The notes: a model not told the origin generated them from the sequence alone. Numbered from the stretch's first letter, positions 17,432-27,701 are shown. The stretch: 64,000 nucleotides of DNA from Halomonas sp. 7T (GCF_025643255.1 NZ_CP087112.1:3100001-3164000); one strand, 5' to 3'. Numbers and translations: made by a program.

Positions 17432-18286
17432 TTAGCTATCTTCGGGGTAGCGCAGGGTGTTTAGGCTCTTTTTAACCGCCTTCAACTGTTCGGCAAGTTT
17501 CGGCCCACGGGTTTTGGCAACGCCAACCGCTAATACGTCGATAAGCACGAGGTGGGCAATACGCGAGCTTAGCGGCGTATAGATCTCGGTGTCTTCATGA
17601 ACGTCAATGTACAGCGGCAAGCTCACTTCACTGGCCAGCGGGGAGTCGCTGGGGCAGAGGCCAATGACCGTGGCGCCTGCATCGCGGGCTAAGCGCACGC
17701 TAGCCACCAGCGCTTTGGTGCGGCCCGTTTGGGAGATGGCCACGACCACGTCACCCTCTTTTAGGGTCACTGCGGACATATTTTGCATGTGCGGATCGGC
17801 ATAGGCCGAGGTGGAGATCTGCAGGCGGAAGAATTTGTGTTGGGCATCGAAGGCCACCGCGCCAGAAGCTCCAAAGCCGTAGAACTCAACTCGGTTGGCC
17901 ATGGCCAGAGCGTTAACGGCTTTACCTAGCGCGTCGTTATCAAGCCGGTCACGCACCGATAATAGTGTGCCCACAGTCGAGTCGAAGATGCTGTGTGAGA
18001 ACTCCGCGACCGAGTCGCTATCATTCATGGAGAACTGGGCGAACTGGCTGCCGCTAGCCAGCATTTGCGCCAGCTGCAGTTTGAAGTCCTGGAAGCCATT
18101 GCAGCCCAATGCGCGGCAGAAACGCACCACGGTGGGTTCGCTCACTTTGGCTTCCGTGGCGAGATCCACAATTCGCATATGGATCACTTCGTCAGGATTG
18201 CGCAGCACAAACCGCGCGACCTTTTGTTCGGAGCGACGAAAGTGCTCCATGCGGCGTCTCATTTCATCGAACAGGGCGCGGCTCAC
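17432..18286 (-). CDS. hexR: RpiR-family regulator, HexR-like
   Basis: A 284-residue repressor. The N-terminal RpiR helix-turn-helix has FRRSEQKVARFVLRNPDEVIHMRIVDLATEAKVSEPTVVRFCRALGCNGFQDFKLQLAQ, very close to HexR of pseudomonads. The SIS sugar-phosphate domain (about 125-260) has YGFGASGAVAFDAQHKF and VAISQTGRTK. HexR senses 2-keto-3-deoxy-6-phosphogluconate and controls Entner-Doudoroff genes. No glucose genes are adjacent, so the specific name rests on similarity. It diverges from a small unknown gene. Confidence 0.8.
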   Translation of the reverse strand: MSRALFDEMRRRMEHFRRSEQKVARFVLRNPDEVIHMRIVDLATEAKVSEPTVVRFCRALGCNGFQDFKLQLAQMLASGSQFAQFSMNDSDSVAEFSHSIFDSTVGTLLSVRDRLDNDALGKAVNALAMANRVEFYGFGASGAVAFDAQHKFFRLQISTSAYADPHMQNMSAVTLKEGDVVVAISQTGRTKALVASVRLARDAGATVIGLCPSDSPLASEVSLPLYIDVHEDTEIYTPLSSRIAHLVLIDVLAVGVAKTRGPKLAEQLKAVKKSLNTLRYPEDS

Positions 18287-18599
18287 AGTCAGCTCCTTGG
18301 GTGCTCAAAAACAAAGGATTACAGTACGACAAAATATATCTGTTTAAAACGTTCGTTTTTAATAGCGCTTCATCATTTGGCTCAGCGCTGCGGCAGACGA
18401 TCCAAGATGGCATGCCTATGTCTGAGGCCAAGCCTAACCTAAAGGCGTTTAAATGCCGTTAAGGCATTTGAGCAGAATTCGTCATCATTTTGTCAAGTAG
18501 GTTATAGTAAGAAGTGAAGTGCCGCACTGCATCATTTAAAAAATCAGTCGTCACGGATGCAGGTGGACGTAGGCATATTCACCTGGAGGAACGTCGATT
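18287..18599. other. Divergent intergenic region between hexR and a small gene
   Basis: A 313-bp gap containing a 7-bp hairpin AAATGCC-GTTAA-GGCATTT at 18451-18469 and promoter-like AT-rich stretches. No HexR-type TTGT-N7/8-ACAA operator was found. Confidence 0.4.
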
Positions 18600-18812
18600 A
18601 TGAGAAACGTCGAACGAATCACCTCGGTTAAAAACGAATTGCTCGACATTTTTATGAGCATGCAAGTCGATGAGCACGCCCAACAACAGCGTAGCTCTGC
18701 CCAACGCAGCCTAAGGGCGCGTCGGGGAATAGAATTACATCGGGAGTTCCAGCAGTTATCGCGGGATATCGCCCCCTTGCCAGAGTATGAGCAAGAGAGC
18801 GAATTGCACTAG
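18600..18812 (+). CDS. Small charged protein of unknown function
   Basis: A 70-residue protein with a good GGAGGA site 9 bp before its ATG and its own terminator, so it is likely expressed. It is mainly helical and charged: an N-terminal NVERITSVKNELLDIFMSMQVDEHAQQQ helix, a basic centre SLRARRGIELHREFQQL and an acidic end YEQESELH. It has no signal peptide and no membrane segment. The basic-helix pattern is faintly like the short PA3496-type proteins, but I do not assign a family. In the leader, AGGTG (18561-18565) can pair with CACCT (18580-18584) just before the ribosome site. Confidence 0.65.
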   Translation: MRNVERITSVKNELLDIFMSMQVDEHAQQQRSSAQRSLRARRGIELHREFQQLSRDIAPLPEYEQESELH

Positions 18813-18825
18813 CGTTTAAACGATA

Positions 18826-18849
18826 CCGCCCCGCTATAAAGCAGGGCGG
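18826..18849. terminator. Hairpin terminator between convergent genes
   Basis: CCGCCC (18826-18831) pairs with GGGCGG (18844-18849), followed on the plus strand by CTGTTTGCTT. It separates the small gene from the convergent sodium symporter gene. Confidence 0.65.
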
Positions 18850-18884
18850 CTGTTTGCTTGGATAACGGATCTTGCCTTAGCGGC

Positions 18885-20228
18885 TTACATAAGACCCGTT
18901 ACAAACACAATGATAACGCCAATCGGCGCTACATAGCGTGCGATGATGTTCCATAGGCTGACCCCGGTTGCAGAGAGGCCCAGCTCGGCTTCCACGCTTT
19001 CACGCTTCAAGCACCATGCCACAAATACAATCGCGCCTAGGCCCGTTAACGGCAGCAGAATTTTGCTGGTAAAGGTATCCAACAGGTCGAAAATATTCAG
19101 GCCAAAGAACAGTACCTCTGACCACACGTTAAACGACAGCAGCGCCGCGACACCCAATAACCATACGCCCGCACCGCTTGCTAAAGTCGCAGTGACACGC
19201 GTCATTGCTGTGCGCTCTTCCAGCATTTCTACCGTGGGTTCAAGTAAGGAAATGGCGGAGGTTAAAGCGGCAAAGGTGAGCAGTAGGAAGAACATCAGGC
19301 CTAAAATGGTGCCGCCTGCCATGTTACCAAATGCGAGCGGCAGCGTGACGAAGATCAAACCTGGACCTTCACCGGCGCTTAAGCCATTGGCGAACACAAT
19401 TGGGAAGATGGCTAAACCGGCCAGCAGCGCGATGACGGTATCTAGAATGATCACCGTTCGCGCAGTGCTAATCAAGTTAACATCTTCTCCTAGGTACGAG
19501 CCGTAAGCCATCATGATGCCCATGCCCAGCGACAGCGTGAAAAACGCTTGGCCCATAGCGGCAAGTACTACGCCACCGTTTAGGGCGCTCCAATCAGGGC
19601 GGAACATAAAGGCCAGTGCTTCGCCAAAATAACCGCTAGCCACGCCGTAACCTACGAGTATCAGCATTAATATGATAAGCGCAGGCATTAACAAACGCGC
19701 AGCGCTCTCAAGCCCTTTGGTAACCCCGCGTGCCACGATACCAACCACCAGCACCATAAAGGCGGTATGCCAAAGCAGCAGTGTGACAGGGCTTCCCAGC
19801 ATGCCGCCAAACAAGCCGCTAATACCGTCGGCATCTTGGCCGTTAAAGGTGCCAATGACCGAGCTGAGCGTATAGTTAAGCGACCAGCCACCAATCACAC
19901 TGTAAAACGACAAAATCAAAAACGCGGCTAATACGCCGCTAACGCCAATCAGCGCCCAGGCTTTTGATTTTCCGTGGTTAGCCGCCAGCTCAGCCATGGT
20001 GTTAATCGGGTTTTTCTGGCCACGACGGCCAATCATCCACTCGGCGACAAGAATCGGCAGGCCCACCAGTGCAACACAGGCGAGGTAGACCAGTACGAAC
20101 GCGGCGCCGCCGCTATCGCCGACCATGTAAGAGAAGCGCCAGATGTTCCCTAAACCGACTGCCGACCCTGCGGCTGCGAGCACAAAGGCCATCTTCGATG
20201 ACCACTGCGCATGTGCAAGTTTTGCCAT
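18885..20228 (-). CDS. Sodium-dependent transporter of the neurotransmitter:sodium symporter family
   Basis: A 447-residue LeuT-fold membrane protein with about eleven hydrophobic segments. The first bears the family fingerprint VLAAAGSAVGLGNIWRFSYMVGDSGGAAFVLVYLACV, with the sodium and substrate site of helix 1 unwinding. SLGMGIMMAYGSY in helix 6 and later FLLLTFAALTSAISLLEP in helix 8 complete the sodium sites. Bacterial members with this length (TnaT, MhsT) import amino acids such as tryptophan. The substrate cannot be read from the sequence. The gene is monocistronic. Confidence 0.92.
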   Translation of the reverse strand: MAKLAHAQWSSKMAFVLAAAGSAVGLGNIWRFSYMVGDSGGAAFVLVYLACVALVGLPILVAEWMIGRRGQKNPINTMAELAANHGKSKAWALIGVSGVLAAFLILSFYSVIGGWSLNYTLSSVIGTFNGQDADGISGLFGGMLGSPVTLLLWHTAFMVLVVGIVARGVTKGLESAARLLMPALIILMLILVGYGVASGYFGEALAFMFRPDWSALNGGVVLAAMGQAFFTLSLGMGIMMAYGSYLGEDVNLISTARTVIILDTVIALLAGLAIFPIVFANGLSAGEGPGLIFVTLPLAFGNMAGGTILGLMFFLLLTFAALTSAISLLEPTVEMLEERTAMTRVTATLASGAGVWLLGVAALLSFNVWSEVLFFGLNIFDLLDTFTSKILLPLTGLGAIVFVAWCLKRESVEAELGLSATGVSLWNIIARYVAPIGVIIVFVTGLM

Positions 20229-20404
20229 GTTTCACCTTCTATATAGGTTCAATTGTAATTAATAAGGTGCTGCTATCGTAAAATGCTAATTTTCAGAAAA
20301 CTGAACGATAAGAAAAAGTTATTTTCCAGCGTTATTTTCCGAAAGAAGACGCAATTTATCCGATAGAAAGAGCGCATGCCAGTAAACACAGCTAAAAAGG
20401 CTGT

Positions 20405-21259
20405 TTAAAACAGTTGGCTCTGCTTATCGCCTGCAAACGCTGGCAGGGTGGGCAGCGGTGTTAGCGCCTGTAATTCTCTATAGAGGCTGCGTGCCATCTC
20501 AGGCGACTCTCGGTTATCAGCAGTATGCACAAATAAGAAAGGGGTTTTCCCCTGACTTATCCACAGGGCAAGGCGGGATTTCCACGGGCCGAAGTAGCGG
20601 CTATTAATGGCTTTGTCAATATGGCCAATGAAGCGAATAACCGGCTGCTGTGCCGTGGAAAGCACGTGTAATGGGACTTTCGGTTTTTCCTGTTGGGCAT
20701 GGGCAAGCCCAGCATGGCCATTCGCCGGGGTGGAAAATACGGGGCGCACGTCAAGCATTACACGGTTCGCCGCATAAGTTATCAACAATTGATTAAGGGC
20801 TTTTTCAGCGACGCCTTTTTGAAAAAATGCTGGATGGCGCACTTCAACCGCACACGGCAAGTGAGCGGGCCACTGGGCGAGTAGCGCTTCAAGTTTACAT
20901 AGCTCTTGAGGACCAAAATCCCTTGGCAGTTGCACCATAGTGGGGCCAAGGCGGTCATGCAGTGGCTCCAGCGCGGCTAAAAATGCCCAGGCTTCTTCCA
21001 AACGCGTTAGCCGTTGATCATGGGTGACGCTAGCCGGCAATTTAAAGCAAAAGCGAAAGTAAGGGGGGGCCTGACGAGCCCAAGCCGCAATTGTCTCAGG
21101 CTTGGGCGCACCGCTATAAAAGGTAGTGTTGCCCTCGACACTTGAAAAAACCGCCGCATAGTCACTTAAAAGCCCCGTTTTGGCGTGGCGCGGGTATAGG
21201 CTACCCAGCCAATCCTGGTTGGCCCACATGGGTAAGCCTAAATACAGCGGAAACGTCAT
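20405..21259 (-). CDS. DUF72 (YecE-like) TIM-barrel protein
   Basis: A 284-residue DUF72 protein. Family features are the opening LYLGLPMWANQDWLGSLYPRHAKTGLLSDYAAVFSSVEGNTTFY, the central FCFKLPASVTHDQRL, the LPRDFGP and CAVEVRHPAFF segments, and the late FLFVHTADNRESPEMARSLYREL. The fold is probably a TIM barrel, and no biochemical function is established for the family. It diverges from the nap operon, whose FNR site lies between them. Confidence 0.88.
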   Translation of the reverse strand: MTFPLYLGLPMWANQDWLGSLYPRHAKTGLLSDYAAVFSSVEGNTTFYSGAPKPETIAAWARQAPPYFRFCFKLPASVTHDQRLTRLEEAWAFLAALEPLHDRLGPTMVQLPRDFGPQELCKLEALLAQWPAHLPCAVEVRHPAFFQKGVAEKALNQLLITYAANRVMLDVRPVFSTPANGHAGLAHAQQEKPKVPLHVLSTAQQPVIRFIGHIDKAINSRYFGPWKSRLALWISQGKTPFLFVHTADNRESPEMARSLYRELQALTPLPTLPAFAGDKQSQLF

Positions 21260-21338
21260 ATTAAAGGGCCTTTAAGGGTGTTCAATCCGTACCCAAGTCA
21301 CTGAGTGGCAAGCGATAGGTGGTTAACTATGGAATAAA

Positions 21339-21352
21339 TTGATCTGGATCAA
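21339..21352 (+). promoter_or_regulatory. FNR/ANR box of the nap operon
   Basis: TTGATCTGGATCAA is a perfect TTGAT-N4-ATCAA palindrome. Its centre is 41.5 bp before the start predicted from the TACGCT -10 element at 21375-21380, the classical class II activation distance, so nap should be induced when oxygen is low. Confidence 0.88.
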
Positions 21353-21374
21353 GTGACAAATCAGGCTTAGTTAC

Positions 21375-21380
21375 TACGCT
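21375..21380 (+). promoter_or_regulatory. -10 element of the nap promoter
   Basis: TACGCT fits TAnnnT. The predicted start is about 21387 and no -35 is needed because the FNR box occupies that place. Confidence 0.55.
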
Positions 21381-21440
21381 TTATTTATAACTATTTTAAT
21401 ACACATCTACAGCGGTGTGTTTTCCCCTGTGGAGTTAGGC

Positions 21441-21623
21441 ATGGCTAAAAAATCTCATTCCATACTCACCGAAGAAACGCCTGGGAAACGTCAGGAGCTG
21501 GGGCTGTTTCTATTTATCGTAGTGCTGTTATTTCCCATTTTGGCAGTAGCGGTGGTAGGGGGGTATGGCTTTTCAGTATGGATTTTTCAAATGTTTGCAG
21601 GCCCCCCAGGGCCTCCGCTATAG
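21441..21623 (+). CDS. napE: Periplasmic nitrate reductase accessory protein NapE
   Basis: A 60-residue protein with one transmembrane helix (about residues 21-50). The soluble N-terminus TPGKRQELGLFLFIVVLLFPILAVAVVGGYGFSVWIFQM is characteristic of NapE, whose exact role is unknown. The ATG at 21441 follows GGAG; an upstream ATG at 21417 would add 8 residues with no better ribosome site. It is the first gene of napEFDABC behind the FNR box. Confidence 0.9.
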   Translation: MAKKSHSILTEETPGKRQELGLFLFIVVLLFPILAVAVVGGYGFSVWIFQMFAGPPGPPL

Positions 21624-21712
21624 CAGCGTCTAAATGCTTCTATCTGATCACTTTAAAGGTGTTAACCACTGTTAAATAAAGTGGGTAATACTCTTTTAAC
21701 TCAGGAATGCTC

Positions 21713-22222
21713 ATGACGCGCACGGATAATAACAATCATCGGCGCAATCTTTTTCGTCGCTTGTCAGGGCGGGGCGATGTACGTCGACCGCCGTGGCACA
21801 GTGCTGATTTTCTCGACCGCTGTACGGGTTGCAATGCCTGTATCGATGCTTGCCCGGAAGGCATTTTGACCCGCGGTGGTGGCGGTTATCCCGAGCTTAG
21901 CGTTGCCCACGAGGGCTGCTCACTGTGCGGTGATTGCGCAACGGTATGCGAGCCACAAGCGATACAGCCCGCAGGGGGCGTTAGCGAAGCCTTTCCTTGG
22001 CAAGCCGAGGTTCAGCCGCACTGCTTAGCACTGGCTGGCATCCATTGCCAAAGCTGCCAGGACGCCTGTGAGTGGAATGCGATCCGCTTTCCGCTGCGAC
22101 CCGGCGGCCGGCCGCCACAACCTGATATCAACGTAGAAAAGTGCACCGGCTGTGGTGCTTGCTATTCCGCCTGCCCTAACCAGGCAATCTCACTGATAAC
22201 AAAAGATACCGCCTATGTCTGA
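21713..22222 (+). CDS. napF: Ferredoxin-type protein NapF
   Basis: A 169-residue cytoplasmic iron-sulfur protein. It has clusters CTGCNACIDACP, CSLCGDCATVC, CQSCQDACE and CTGCGACYSACP, consistent with up to four [4Fe-4S] centres. NapF helps mature NapA before Tat export. The ATG at 21713 has AGGA 6 bp upstream. It overlaps napD by 8 bp. Confidence 0.93.
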   Translation: MTRTDNNNHRRNLFRRLSGRGDVRRPPWHSADFLDRCTGCNACIDACPEGILTRGGGGYPELSVAHEGCSLCGDCATVCEPQAIQPAGGVSEAFPWQAEVQPHCLALAGIHCQSCQDACEWNAIRFPLRPGGRPPQPDINVEKCTGCGACYSACPNQAISLITKDTAYV

Positions 22223-22487
22223 TCAACTGCTGCACATCATTAGCTTTATCGTTCATGCGCGGCCCGAGGCGCTGAAACAGACAGCGGAGTGGATTACCCA
22301 GCATAGCGCTGGGGAAGTGATGGGCGAAGACGCGGCTGGAAAGCTCGTGGTGGTCGCCGAGCACACTGACGAACAACAACTATTGGCTTTGATGGATCAC
22401 GTACGCGAGCAGCCTGGGGTTATTGACGCCGCTTTTGTGTATCACGAAGTGGTTGATGCCCTGACAGCGGACGAGCCGCACGTATAG
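22215..22487 (+). CDS. napD: NapA signal-peptide chaperone NapD
   Basis: A 90-residue cytoplasmic chaperone. The ferredoxin-like core [47 protein letters not shown] with the C-terminal [13 protein letters not shown] is typical. NapD binds the twin-arginine signal of NapA and prevents early export. It overlaps napF and precedes napA by 11 bp. Confidence 0.92.
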   Translation: MSDQLLHIISFIVHARPEALKQTAEWITQHSAGEVMGEDAAGKLVVVAEHTDEQQLLALMDHVREQPGVIDAAFVYHEVVDALTADEPHV

Positions 22488-22498
22488 GAGGGGGAGCA

Positions 22499-25003
22499 AT
22501 GAAACTCACACGTCGAGCGTTTGTAAAGGCGAATGCCGCAGCGGTGGCCGCTGCCACGGCAGGGATGACCATACCTGCTGGCGCCAGCAACCTGATCACC
22601 CAGGCGGATATGAACCGCTTGCAGTGGGATAAAGCCCCATGCCGCTTTTGCGGAACCGGCTGTAGCGTCATGGTTGGCACCTATGACGGCCAAATCGTGG
22701 CGACTCATGGTGATAACCAGTCTGAAGTAAACCGTGGCCTTAACTGTGTTAAGGGCTACTTTCTTTCCAAAATTCTCTACGGCGAGGACCGCTTAACTCA
22801 GCCGCTGCTGCGTAAGCGCAACGGCCAGTACGCTAAAGATGGCGATTTCGAGCCGGTCTCCTGGGACGAAGCGCTTGATCTCATGGCGGAAAAGTTTACC
22901 AGCGCCATTCGTGAACATGGACCCGAAAGCATCGCGCTGTTTGGCTCTGGCCAGTGGACTATTTGGGAAGGTTACGCGGCGAGTAAGCTATTTAAAGCGG
23001 GTCTGCGCTCGAACAATATCGACCCCAACGCTCGCCACTGTATGGCCTCGGCGGTATTTGGCTTTATGCGCAGCTTTGGCTCGGATGAGCCCATGGGTGT
23101 GTATGACGATATCGAGCATGCGGATGCCTTTGTGCTGTGGGGCTCTAACATGGCCGAGATGCACCCAGTGCTCTGGACTCGCGTGACTGATCGTCGTCTC
23201 TCCTTCCCGGACACCCAGGTGGCGGTGCTTTCTACCTTTGAGCACCGCAGCTTTGAATTGGCCGATATCCCCATGGTTATGTCGCCCAATGCGGATATCG
23301 TGATCCTCAACTACATCGCCAACCATATTATTCAAACCGACCGCGTCAATCGCTCATTCGTCGACCAGCATGTCAACTTCGCGCTCGGCACTGACGATAT
23401 CGGCTATGGCCTGCGCGACGAGCACCCGCTACAGCAAGCCGCAGAAAACGCCAATAACGCTAATAGCTGGACGGATATGAGCTTCGAGGCGTTCGCGGAC
23501 TATGTTGCGCCCTACACCCTAGAGCGGGCCGCGCGTGAATCGGGCGTTTCTGAAAGCCGCCTTGAAGCGCTAGCAGAGCTTTATGCCGACCCCGATAAAA
23601 AGGTGATGACGTTCTGGACCATGGGGGTCAATCAGCACACCCGTGGGGTGTGGATTAATAACCTGATTTACAACCTCCATTTGCTTACTGGCAAAATTTC
23701 GGAGCCGGGCAACAGTCCTTTCTCGCTTACTGGCCAGCCCTCTGCCTGTGGTACCGCGCGGGAAGTGGGCACCTTTGCTCACCGTCTACCTGCCGACCGC
23801 GTGGTTACCAATCCAGAACATCGCCGCGATGCGGAGAAAATTTGGAAACTGCCCGAAGGCACTATCCCTTCATGGGTAGGCTTTGATGCGGTGGCCCAAA
23901 GCCGTCGTCTTAAAGATGGCGACATCAAGGTTTACTGGACCCAGGTGACCAACAACATGCAGGCCGGGCCTAACGTCATGCAGGAGATTCTGCCTGGCTG
24001 GCGTAATCCCGAAGCCTTTGTGGTGGTCTCGGATATCTACCCCACCGTGTCAGCGCAGTCGGCGGATCTGATTTTGCCCGCAGCGTCCTGGGTGGAAAAA
24101 GAGGGCGCCTTTGGTAACTCCGAACGGCGCACCCAGTTTTTCCATCAGTTGGTCAATGCCCCCGGCGAGGCGCGCTCGGATTTATGGCAGACCGTGGCCC
24201 TCTCCCAGCGCATCCGCGTGGCTGATGTCTGGCCCGAGGAGTTGCTAGAAGCCGCCCCAGAGATGCGTGATAAAACCCTGTTTGATTTACTGTTTGCCAA
24301 TGGTCAGGTCGACCAGTACCCCACCTCCGATATGGAAGAGGGTTACGCCAACGCCGAGGCAGACGATTTCGGCTTCTATATCCAAAAAGGGCTGTTTGAA
24401 GAGTACGCGCGCTTTGGCCGTGGCAAAGGCAAAGATTTAGACAGCTTCGACGCGTACCACGCCAGCCGGGGCAAGCGCTGGCCAGTGGTCGATGGCCAAG
24501 AGACCCTCTGGCGTTACAGAGAGGGGCTAGACCCGTATGTAGAGCCGGGCAGCGGCTGGCAGTTTTACGGCAAGCCGGATAATCGCGCCGTGATTTTTGC
24601 ACTACCGGCCGAGCCACCCGCCGAGGCCCCTGACAATGACTTTCCTTATTGGCTCTGTACAGGGCGGGTTTTGGAGCACTGGCACACCGGCTCTATGACC
24701 CGTCGCGTGCCCGAGCTGCACCGGGCCGTGCCCGCTGCGCTGTTGTATATGCACCCGGAAGATGCCCGCGCCGAAGGCTTCAGGCGAGGAAGCGAGGTCA
24801 AGGTGGCTAGCCGCCGTGGTGATGTGAACTTGCGGGTAGAAACCCGCGGTCGGGTTAAGCCGCCCCGCGGCCTGGTGTACGCGCCCTTTTTTGACGCCTC
24901 GTATCTGATCAATAAAGTCACCCTGGACGCCACCGACCCGATTTCCAAGCAAACCGATTTTAAAAAGTGTGCGGTGCGCCTTGAACTCGTCAATCTGGCC
25001 TAA
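22499..25003 (+). CDS. napA: Periplasmic nitrate reductase catalytic subunit NapA
   Basis: An 834-residue molybdoenzyme that reduces nitrate to nitrite in the periplasm. The Tat signal is [20 protein letters not shown]. The [4Fe-4S] site uses Cys48, Cys51, Cys55 and Cys83, and Cys181 in ARHCMAS should coordinate molybdenum, all as in NapA. The bis-MGD domains follow in normal order to a C-terminal molybdopterin-binding end with [15 protein letters not shown]. The ribosome site is AGGAGG. Length and motifs point to an intact enzyme. Confidence 0.97.
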   Translation: MKLTRRAFVKANAAAVAAATAGMTIPAGASNLITQADMNRLQWDKAPCRFCGTGCSVMVGTYDGQIVATHGDNQSEVNRGLNCVKGYFLSKILYGEDRLTQPLLRKRNGQYAKDGDFEPVSWDEALDLMAEKFTSAIREHGPESIALFGSGQWTIWEGYAASKLFKAGLRSNNIDPNARHCMASAVFGFMRSFGSDEPMGVYDDIEHADAFVLWGSNMAEMHPVLWTRVTDRRLSFPDTQVAVLSTFEHRSFELADIPMVMSPNADIVILNYIANHIIQTDRVNRSFVDQHVNFALGTDDIGYGLRDEHPLQQAAENANNANSWTDMSFEAFADYVAPYTLERAARESGVSESRLEALAELYADPDKKVMTFWTMGVNQHTRGVWINNLIYNLHLLTGKISEPGNSPFSLTGQPSACGTAREVGTFAHRLPADRVVTNPEHRRDAEKIWKLPEGTIPSWVGFDAVAQSRRLKDGDIKVYWTQVTNNMQAGPNVMQEILPGWRNPEAFVVVSDIYPTVSAQSADLILPAASWVEKEGAFGNSERRTQFFHQLVNAPGEARSDLWQTVALSQRIRVADVWPEELLEAAPEMRDKTLFDLLFANGQVDQYPTSDMEEGYANAEADDFGFYIQKGLFEEYARFGRGKGKDLDSFDAYHASRGKRWPVVDGQETLWRYREGLDPYVEPGSGWQFYGKPDNRAVIFALPAEPPAEAPDNDFPYWLCTGRVLEHWHTGSMTRRVPELHRAVPAALLYMHPEDARAEGFRRGSEVKVASRRGDVNLRVETRGRVKPPRGLVYAPFFDASYLINKVTLDATDPISKQTDFKKCAVRLELVNLA

Positions 25004-25023
25004 ACAGGATAAGGAGAACAACA

Positions 25024-25509
25024 ATGAAATGGCTTTTTCCTCTCTGTTTATTCGTTGCTCTGCTAGGCACAACGGTGGGTGCAGATGATACACGCGACGC
25101 GACCGCCCCCGATGGTTTGCGGCCTGGGGGAACCGTTAGTCAAACCTTACCCGCAGCACCCATCGCCGGTGAGCCGCGGGATAGCGGCCGAGAAGTGCGT
25201 AATTACCCAGAGCAGCCGCCGGTGATTCCCCACTCGATCCGTGATTATCAAGTCGATATGCGGGTTAATCAGTGCCTAAACTGCCATAGCCGGGAGCAGG
25301 CCGTCAGCGCGGGCGCGCCAATGGTGAGCATTACCCACTTTATGGATCGGCATAAGCAGGTGCTAGCCGCCGTATCACCTGATCGCTACTTCTGCACTCA
25401 GTGCCATGTGCCTAAAACTAACGCCGACCCGCTAGTTCCAAATCGCTTTAAGTCGGTGGAAGAGGTGATTAACGAGGCGCTACGTGAGCGCCAGGAGGGT
25501 GAGCAATGA
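25024..25509 (+). CDS. napB: Diheme cytochrome c NapB
   Basis: A 161-residue electron-transfer subunit with a cleaved signal peptide ([18 protein letters not shown]). Two heme-binding motifs are seen: CLNCH (residues 84-88) and CTQCH (124-128), with distal histidines in THFMDRHK nearby. NapB passes electrons from NapC to NapA. The stop overlaps napC by 4 bp. Confidence 0.95.
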   Translation: MKWLFPLCLFVALLGTTVGADDTRDATAPDGLRPGGTVSQTLPAAPIAGEPRDSGREVRNYPEQPPVIPHSIRDYQVDMRVNQCLNCHSREQAVSAGAPMVSITHFMDRHKQVLAAVSPDRYFCTQCHVPKTNADPLVPNRFKSVEEVINEALRERQEGEQ

Positions 25510-26165
25510 AGCGCTTTTTCACCCGTTACTGGCGTATTTTAAGTCGCCCCAGCGTTCACTTTAGCCTGGGGTTTTTAACCCTGGGTGGGTTTATTGCCGG
25601 CATTATCTTTTGGGGCGGTTTTAATACCGCCATGGAAGCAACCAATACCGAGCAGTTTTGTATCTCCTGCCATGAGATGGAGCGCAACCCGATGCAGGAG
25701 CTCAAAACCACCATTCACTACTCTAACCGCTCTGGGGTGCGGGCGACGTGCTCAGACTGCCATGTTCCGCACGGCTGGACGCATAAAGTAGCGCGCAAGA
25801 TGGAAGCCTCTAAAGAAGTTTGGGGCTGGGTATTTGGCTCTATCCGCACTGAAGAGCAGTTTGAGGCAAAGCGCCGCGAGCTTGCCGAACGCGAATGGTC
25901 GCGGCTTCAGGCCAATGACTCACTTGAATGCCGCAACTGCCACGAATTCGACTCGATGGATTTCACCTTGCAAGGCCCGCGTGCAGCGCGCGCTCACTCG
26001 ACTAATCTCGCCACAGGTGAAGCAACCTGCATCGACTGTCACAAAGGCATTGCCCACGAACTACCGGATATGAGTCCTAGAATAGAGGCTGCTGTGGGAA
26101 CGCCCGATATCGTGTCCTGGGCCGCGCATTTAGAGCTGGAGAGCGGTGCCTATGCCGAGCAGTAG
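25506..26165 (+). CDS. napC: Tetraheme quinol dehydrogenase NapC
   Basis: A 219-residue membrane-anchored cytochrome of the NapC/NirT family. One N-terminal transmembrane helix (about residues 18-40) is followed by four CxxCH motifs at residues 52-56, 82-86, 142-146 and 175-179. It oxidises quinol and reduces NapB. No napG or napH is present, so NapC is the expected quinol route. It ends the nap operon, overlapping napB. Confidence 0.94.
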   Translation: MKRFFTRYWRILSRPSVHFSLGFLTLGGFIAGIIFWGGFNTAMEATNTEQFCISCHEMERNPMQELKTTIHYSNRSGVRATCSDCHVPHGWTHKVARKMEASKEVWGWVFGSIRTEEQFEAKRRELAEREWSRLQANDSLECRNCHEFDSMDFTLQGPRAARAHSTNLATGEATCIDCHKGIAHELPDMSPRIEAAVGTPDIVSWAAHLELESGAYAEQ

Positions 26166-26266
26166 CGTCGGCGTCGATTGAAAAGTCGCTGGCGCAATTG
26201 ACGCGCTAGATGCTAGAACAAGCATCATCGTCAATTTATGCGCTAGCGCGCAGGGTGGAAGAGAGA

Positions 26267-26704
26267 ATGAGTCAGGGAAAAGTATTGGTACTACATGGTC
26301 CCAACCTAAATTTGCTGGGCAGCCGACAGCCAGAGATTTACGGGTATGAGACGCTAGAAGATGTGAATAACCTCTTACGTGAGAAAGCGGTGCTGGCCGA
26401 CTGGGACATCACCTGCTTTCAAAGTAATCATGAAGGCGCTTTGATTGATGCGATCCACGCTGCCCGGCTTGATGGCACCCAGGCGATTATTATTAACCCG
26501 GCGGCCTATACCCACACCTCGGTGGCGATTCTCGATGCGCTCAATGCCTTTGATGGCAAAGTGATTGAAGTGCACCTGTCGAATGTGCATAAACGCGAAG
26601 CCTTTCGACACCACTCCTACGTGTCGCTACGCGCCGATGGCGTGATTGCCGGGTTGGGCGTGCAAGGGTACCGGGCCGCGTTAGATGCAGTAATGGCTAG
26701 TTAA
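26267..26704 (+). CDS. aroQ: Type II 3-dehydroquinate dehydratase
   Basis: A 145-residue enzyme converting 3-dehydroquinate to 3-dehydroshikimate. Motifs are [21 protein letters not shown] (with the catalytic Tyr and Arg), [14 protein letters not shown] and [19 protein letters not shown]. The ATG at 26267 follows GGAAGAG. Because its neighbours include quiC and a shikimate/quinate dehydrogenase, this copy probably serves quinate catabolism rather than chorismate synthesis. Its 3' end overlaps the convergent IclR gene by 8 bp. Confidence 0.93.
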   Translation: MSQGKVLVLHGPNLNLLGSRQPEIYGYETLEDVNNLLREKAVLADWDITCFQSNHEGALIDAIHAARLDGTQAIIINPAAYTHTSVAILDALNAFDGKVIEVHLSNVHKREAFRHHSYVSLRADGVIAGLGVQGYRAALDAVMAS

Positions 26705-27476
26705 TATGCGCGCGTATGTGCGCGACTTTGCTTTGCAGCACGGGTAGGTAAACATTCACCAGCGTGTCGAGGTCGACCCGAGCCGCGTTGGTGCTAATAT
26801 TGATTGCCCCCATTAAGTGCTGCTTAGCGTCAAAAACAGGCACAGCGATTGAGCGAAGGCCTGAATCTAGCTCTTGGTCAGAAATCGCATAGCCTTGTTG
26901 ACGCGCCTTTATTATCCGGTCACGCAGCTCTTTAACATCGGTCACGGTTTTCTCGGTGTAGCGCTCAAGTGAAATGGTCGTCAAAAAGTGATCAAGGTCT
27001 TCATCGCTTAGCTGCGCCAATAGGATGCGACCCATAGAGGTGTGTGCTGCTGGAAGCCGCGTGCCTACCGACAGCGTAATCGCCATCAAGCGATGTTTGG
27101 CTGCAGAGCGCGCCACGTAAATTACATCGCTCCCGTCTAGTACGCCCAGCGATGAAGACTCTCCCGTCTCGGCGGTTATTTCTTCCAAGTACTGTTGAAT
27201 AACGCCTTGATAGTTATTGGCGGATAGAAACGCGTAGCCTAACTGCAGAACCCGAGGCGCTAACTCAAAGTAGCGTTGTTCCTTGCGCACATACCCCAGG
27301 GCATGCAACGTCAGTAAGAAGCGCCTCGCTTTTGCTCTATTCATGCCTGTGCGCGTCGCCACTTCGCTCAATGTCATGCGTGGGTGCTCAGCATCAAATG
27401 CCTGTATAACCTCCAAGCCGCTCGCTAAGGCCGTTACAAAGTCACGACTCTCTGTACTCAGCATCTCTTCTTGCAT
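26697..27476 (-). CDS. pcaR: IclR-family regulator, PcaR/PcaU/PobR-like
   Basis: A 259-residue regulator. The N-terminal winged helix has [50 protein letters not shown], typical of the PcaR/PcaU/PobR branch. The effector domain shows [32 protein letters not shown] and a closing [17 protein letters not shown]. Relatives bind aromatic-pathway acids such as beta-ketoadipate or protocatechuate. It diverges from tctC, and a GTTCG-N5-CGAAC site lies in the shared gap, so it is the best candidate for the regulator of all such sites in the island. The start is uncertain among 27503, 27476 and 27464. Confidence 0.82.
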   Translation of the reverse strand: MQEEMLSTESRDFVTALASGLEVIQAFDAEHPRMTLSEVATRTGMNRAKARRFLLTLHALGYVRKEQRYFELAPRVLQLGYAFLSANNYQGVIQQYLEEITAETGESSSLGVLDGSDVIYVARSAAKHRLMAITLSVGTRLPAAHTSMGRILLAQLSDEDLDHFLTTISLERYTEKTVTDVKELRDRIIKARQQGYAISDQELDSGLRSIAVPVFDAKQHLMGAINISTNAARVDLDTLVNVYLPVLQSKVAHIRAHIN

Positions 27477-27525
27477 CTTCGCTATCCATTGTTTTGAAGC
27501 CACTCAACAAGAATAACGCAGAAAT

Positions 27526-27540
27526 GTTCGCCATACGAAC
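27526..27540. promoter_or_regulatory. GTTCG-N5-CGAAC operator near the IclR gene
   Basis: GTTCG-CCATA-CGAAC is a perfect inverted repeat in the IclR/tctC intergenic region. It probably allows autoregulation and control of tctC. Confidence 0.75.
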
Positions 27541-27656
27541 TTGTGAGATTGCGCTACAAGTTCCTGTGGGCTGTGTATTTACTACAATGCTACTAAAGTT
27601 GTGTTTTTTAAAGTGTTAGCAACAACGTAATCTCAAGGCATACACTACGAATACGT

Positions 27657-27671
27657 GTACGCGATGCGAAC
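27657..27671. promoter_or_regulatory. Degenerate GTTCG-N5-CGAAC operator before tctC
   Basis: GTACG-CGATG-CGAAC keeps nine of ten arm positions and ends 30 bp before the tctC ATG. Confidence 0.5.
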
Positions 27672-27701
27672 AATAATTAACTAACGCACAGGAAGATAAC
27701 A

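Noticed and set aside
18287..18360. HexR-type operator upstream of hexR
   Set aside because: No TTGT-N7/8-ACAA pattern was found; the inverted motifs seen are only weak.
24153..25093. Long antisense open frames over the napA end
   Set aside because: They are mirrored by GC-rich codons of napA, have no ribosome site or family pattern, and the napA frame is certain.
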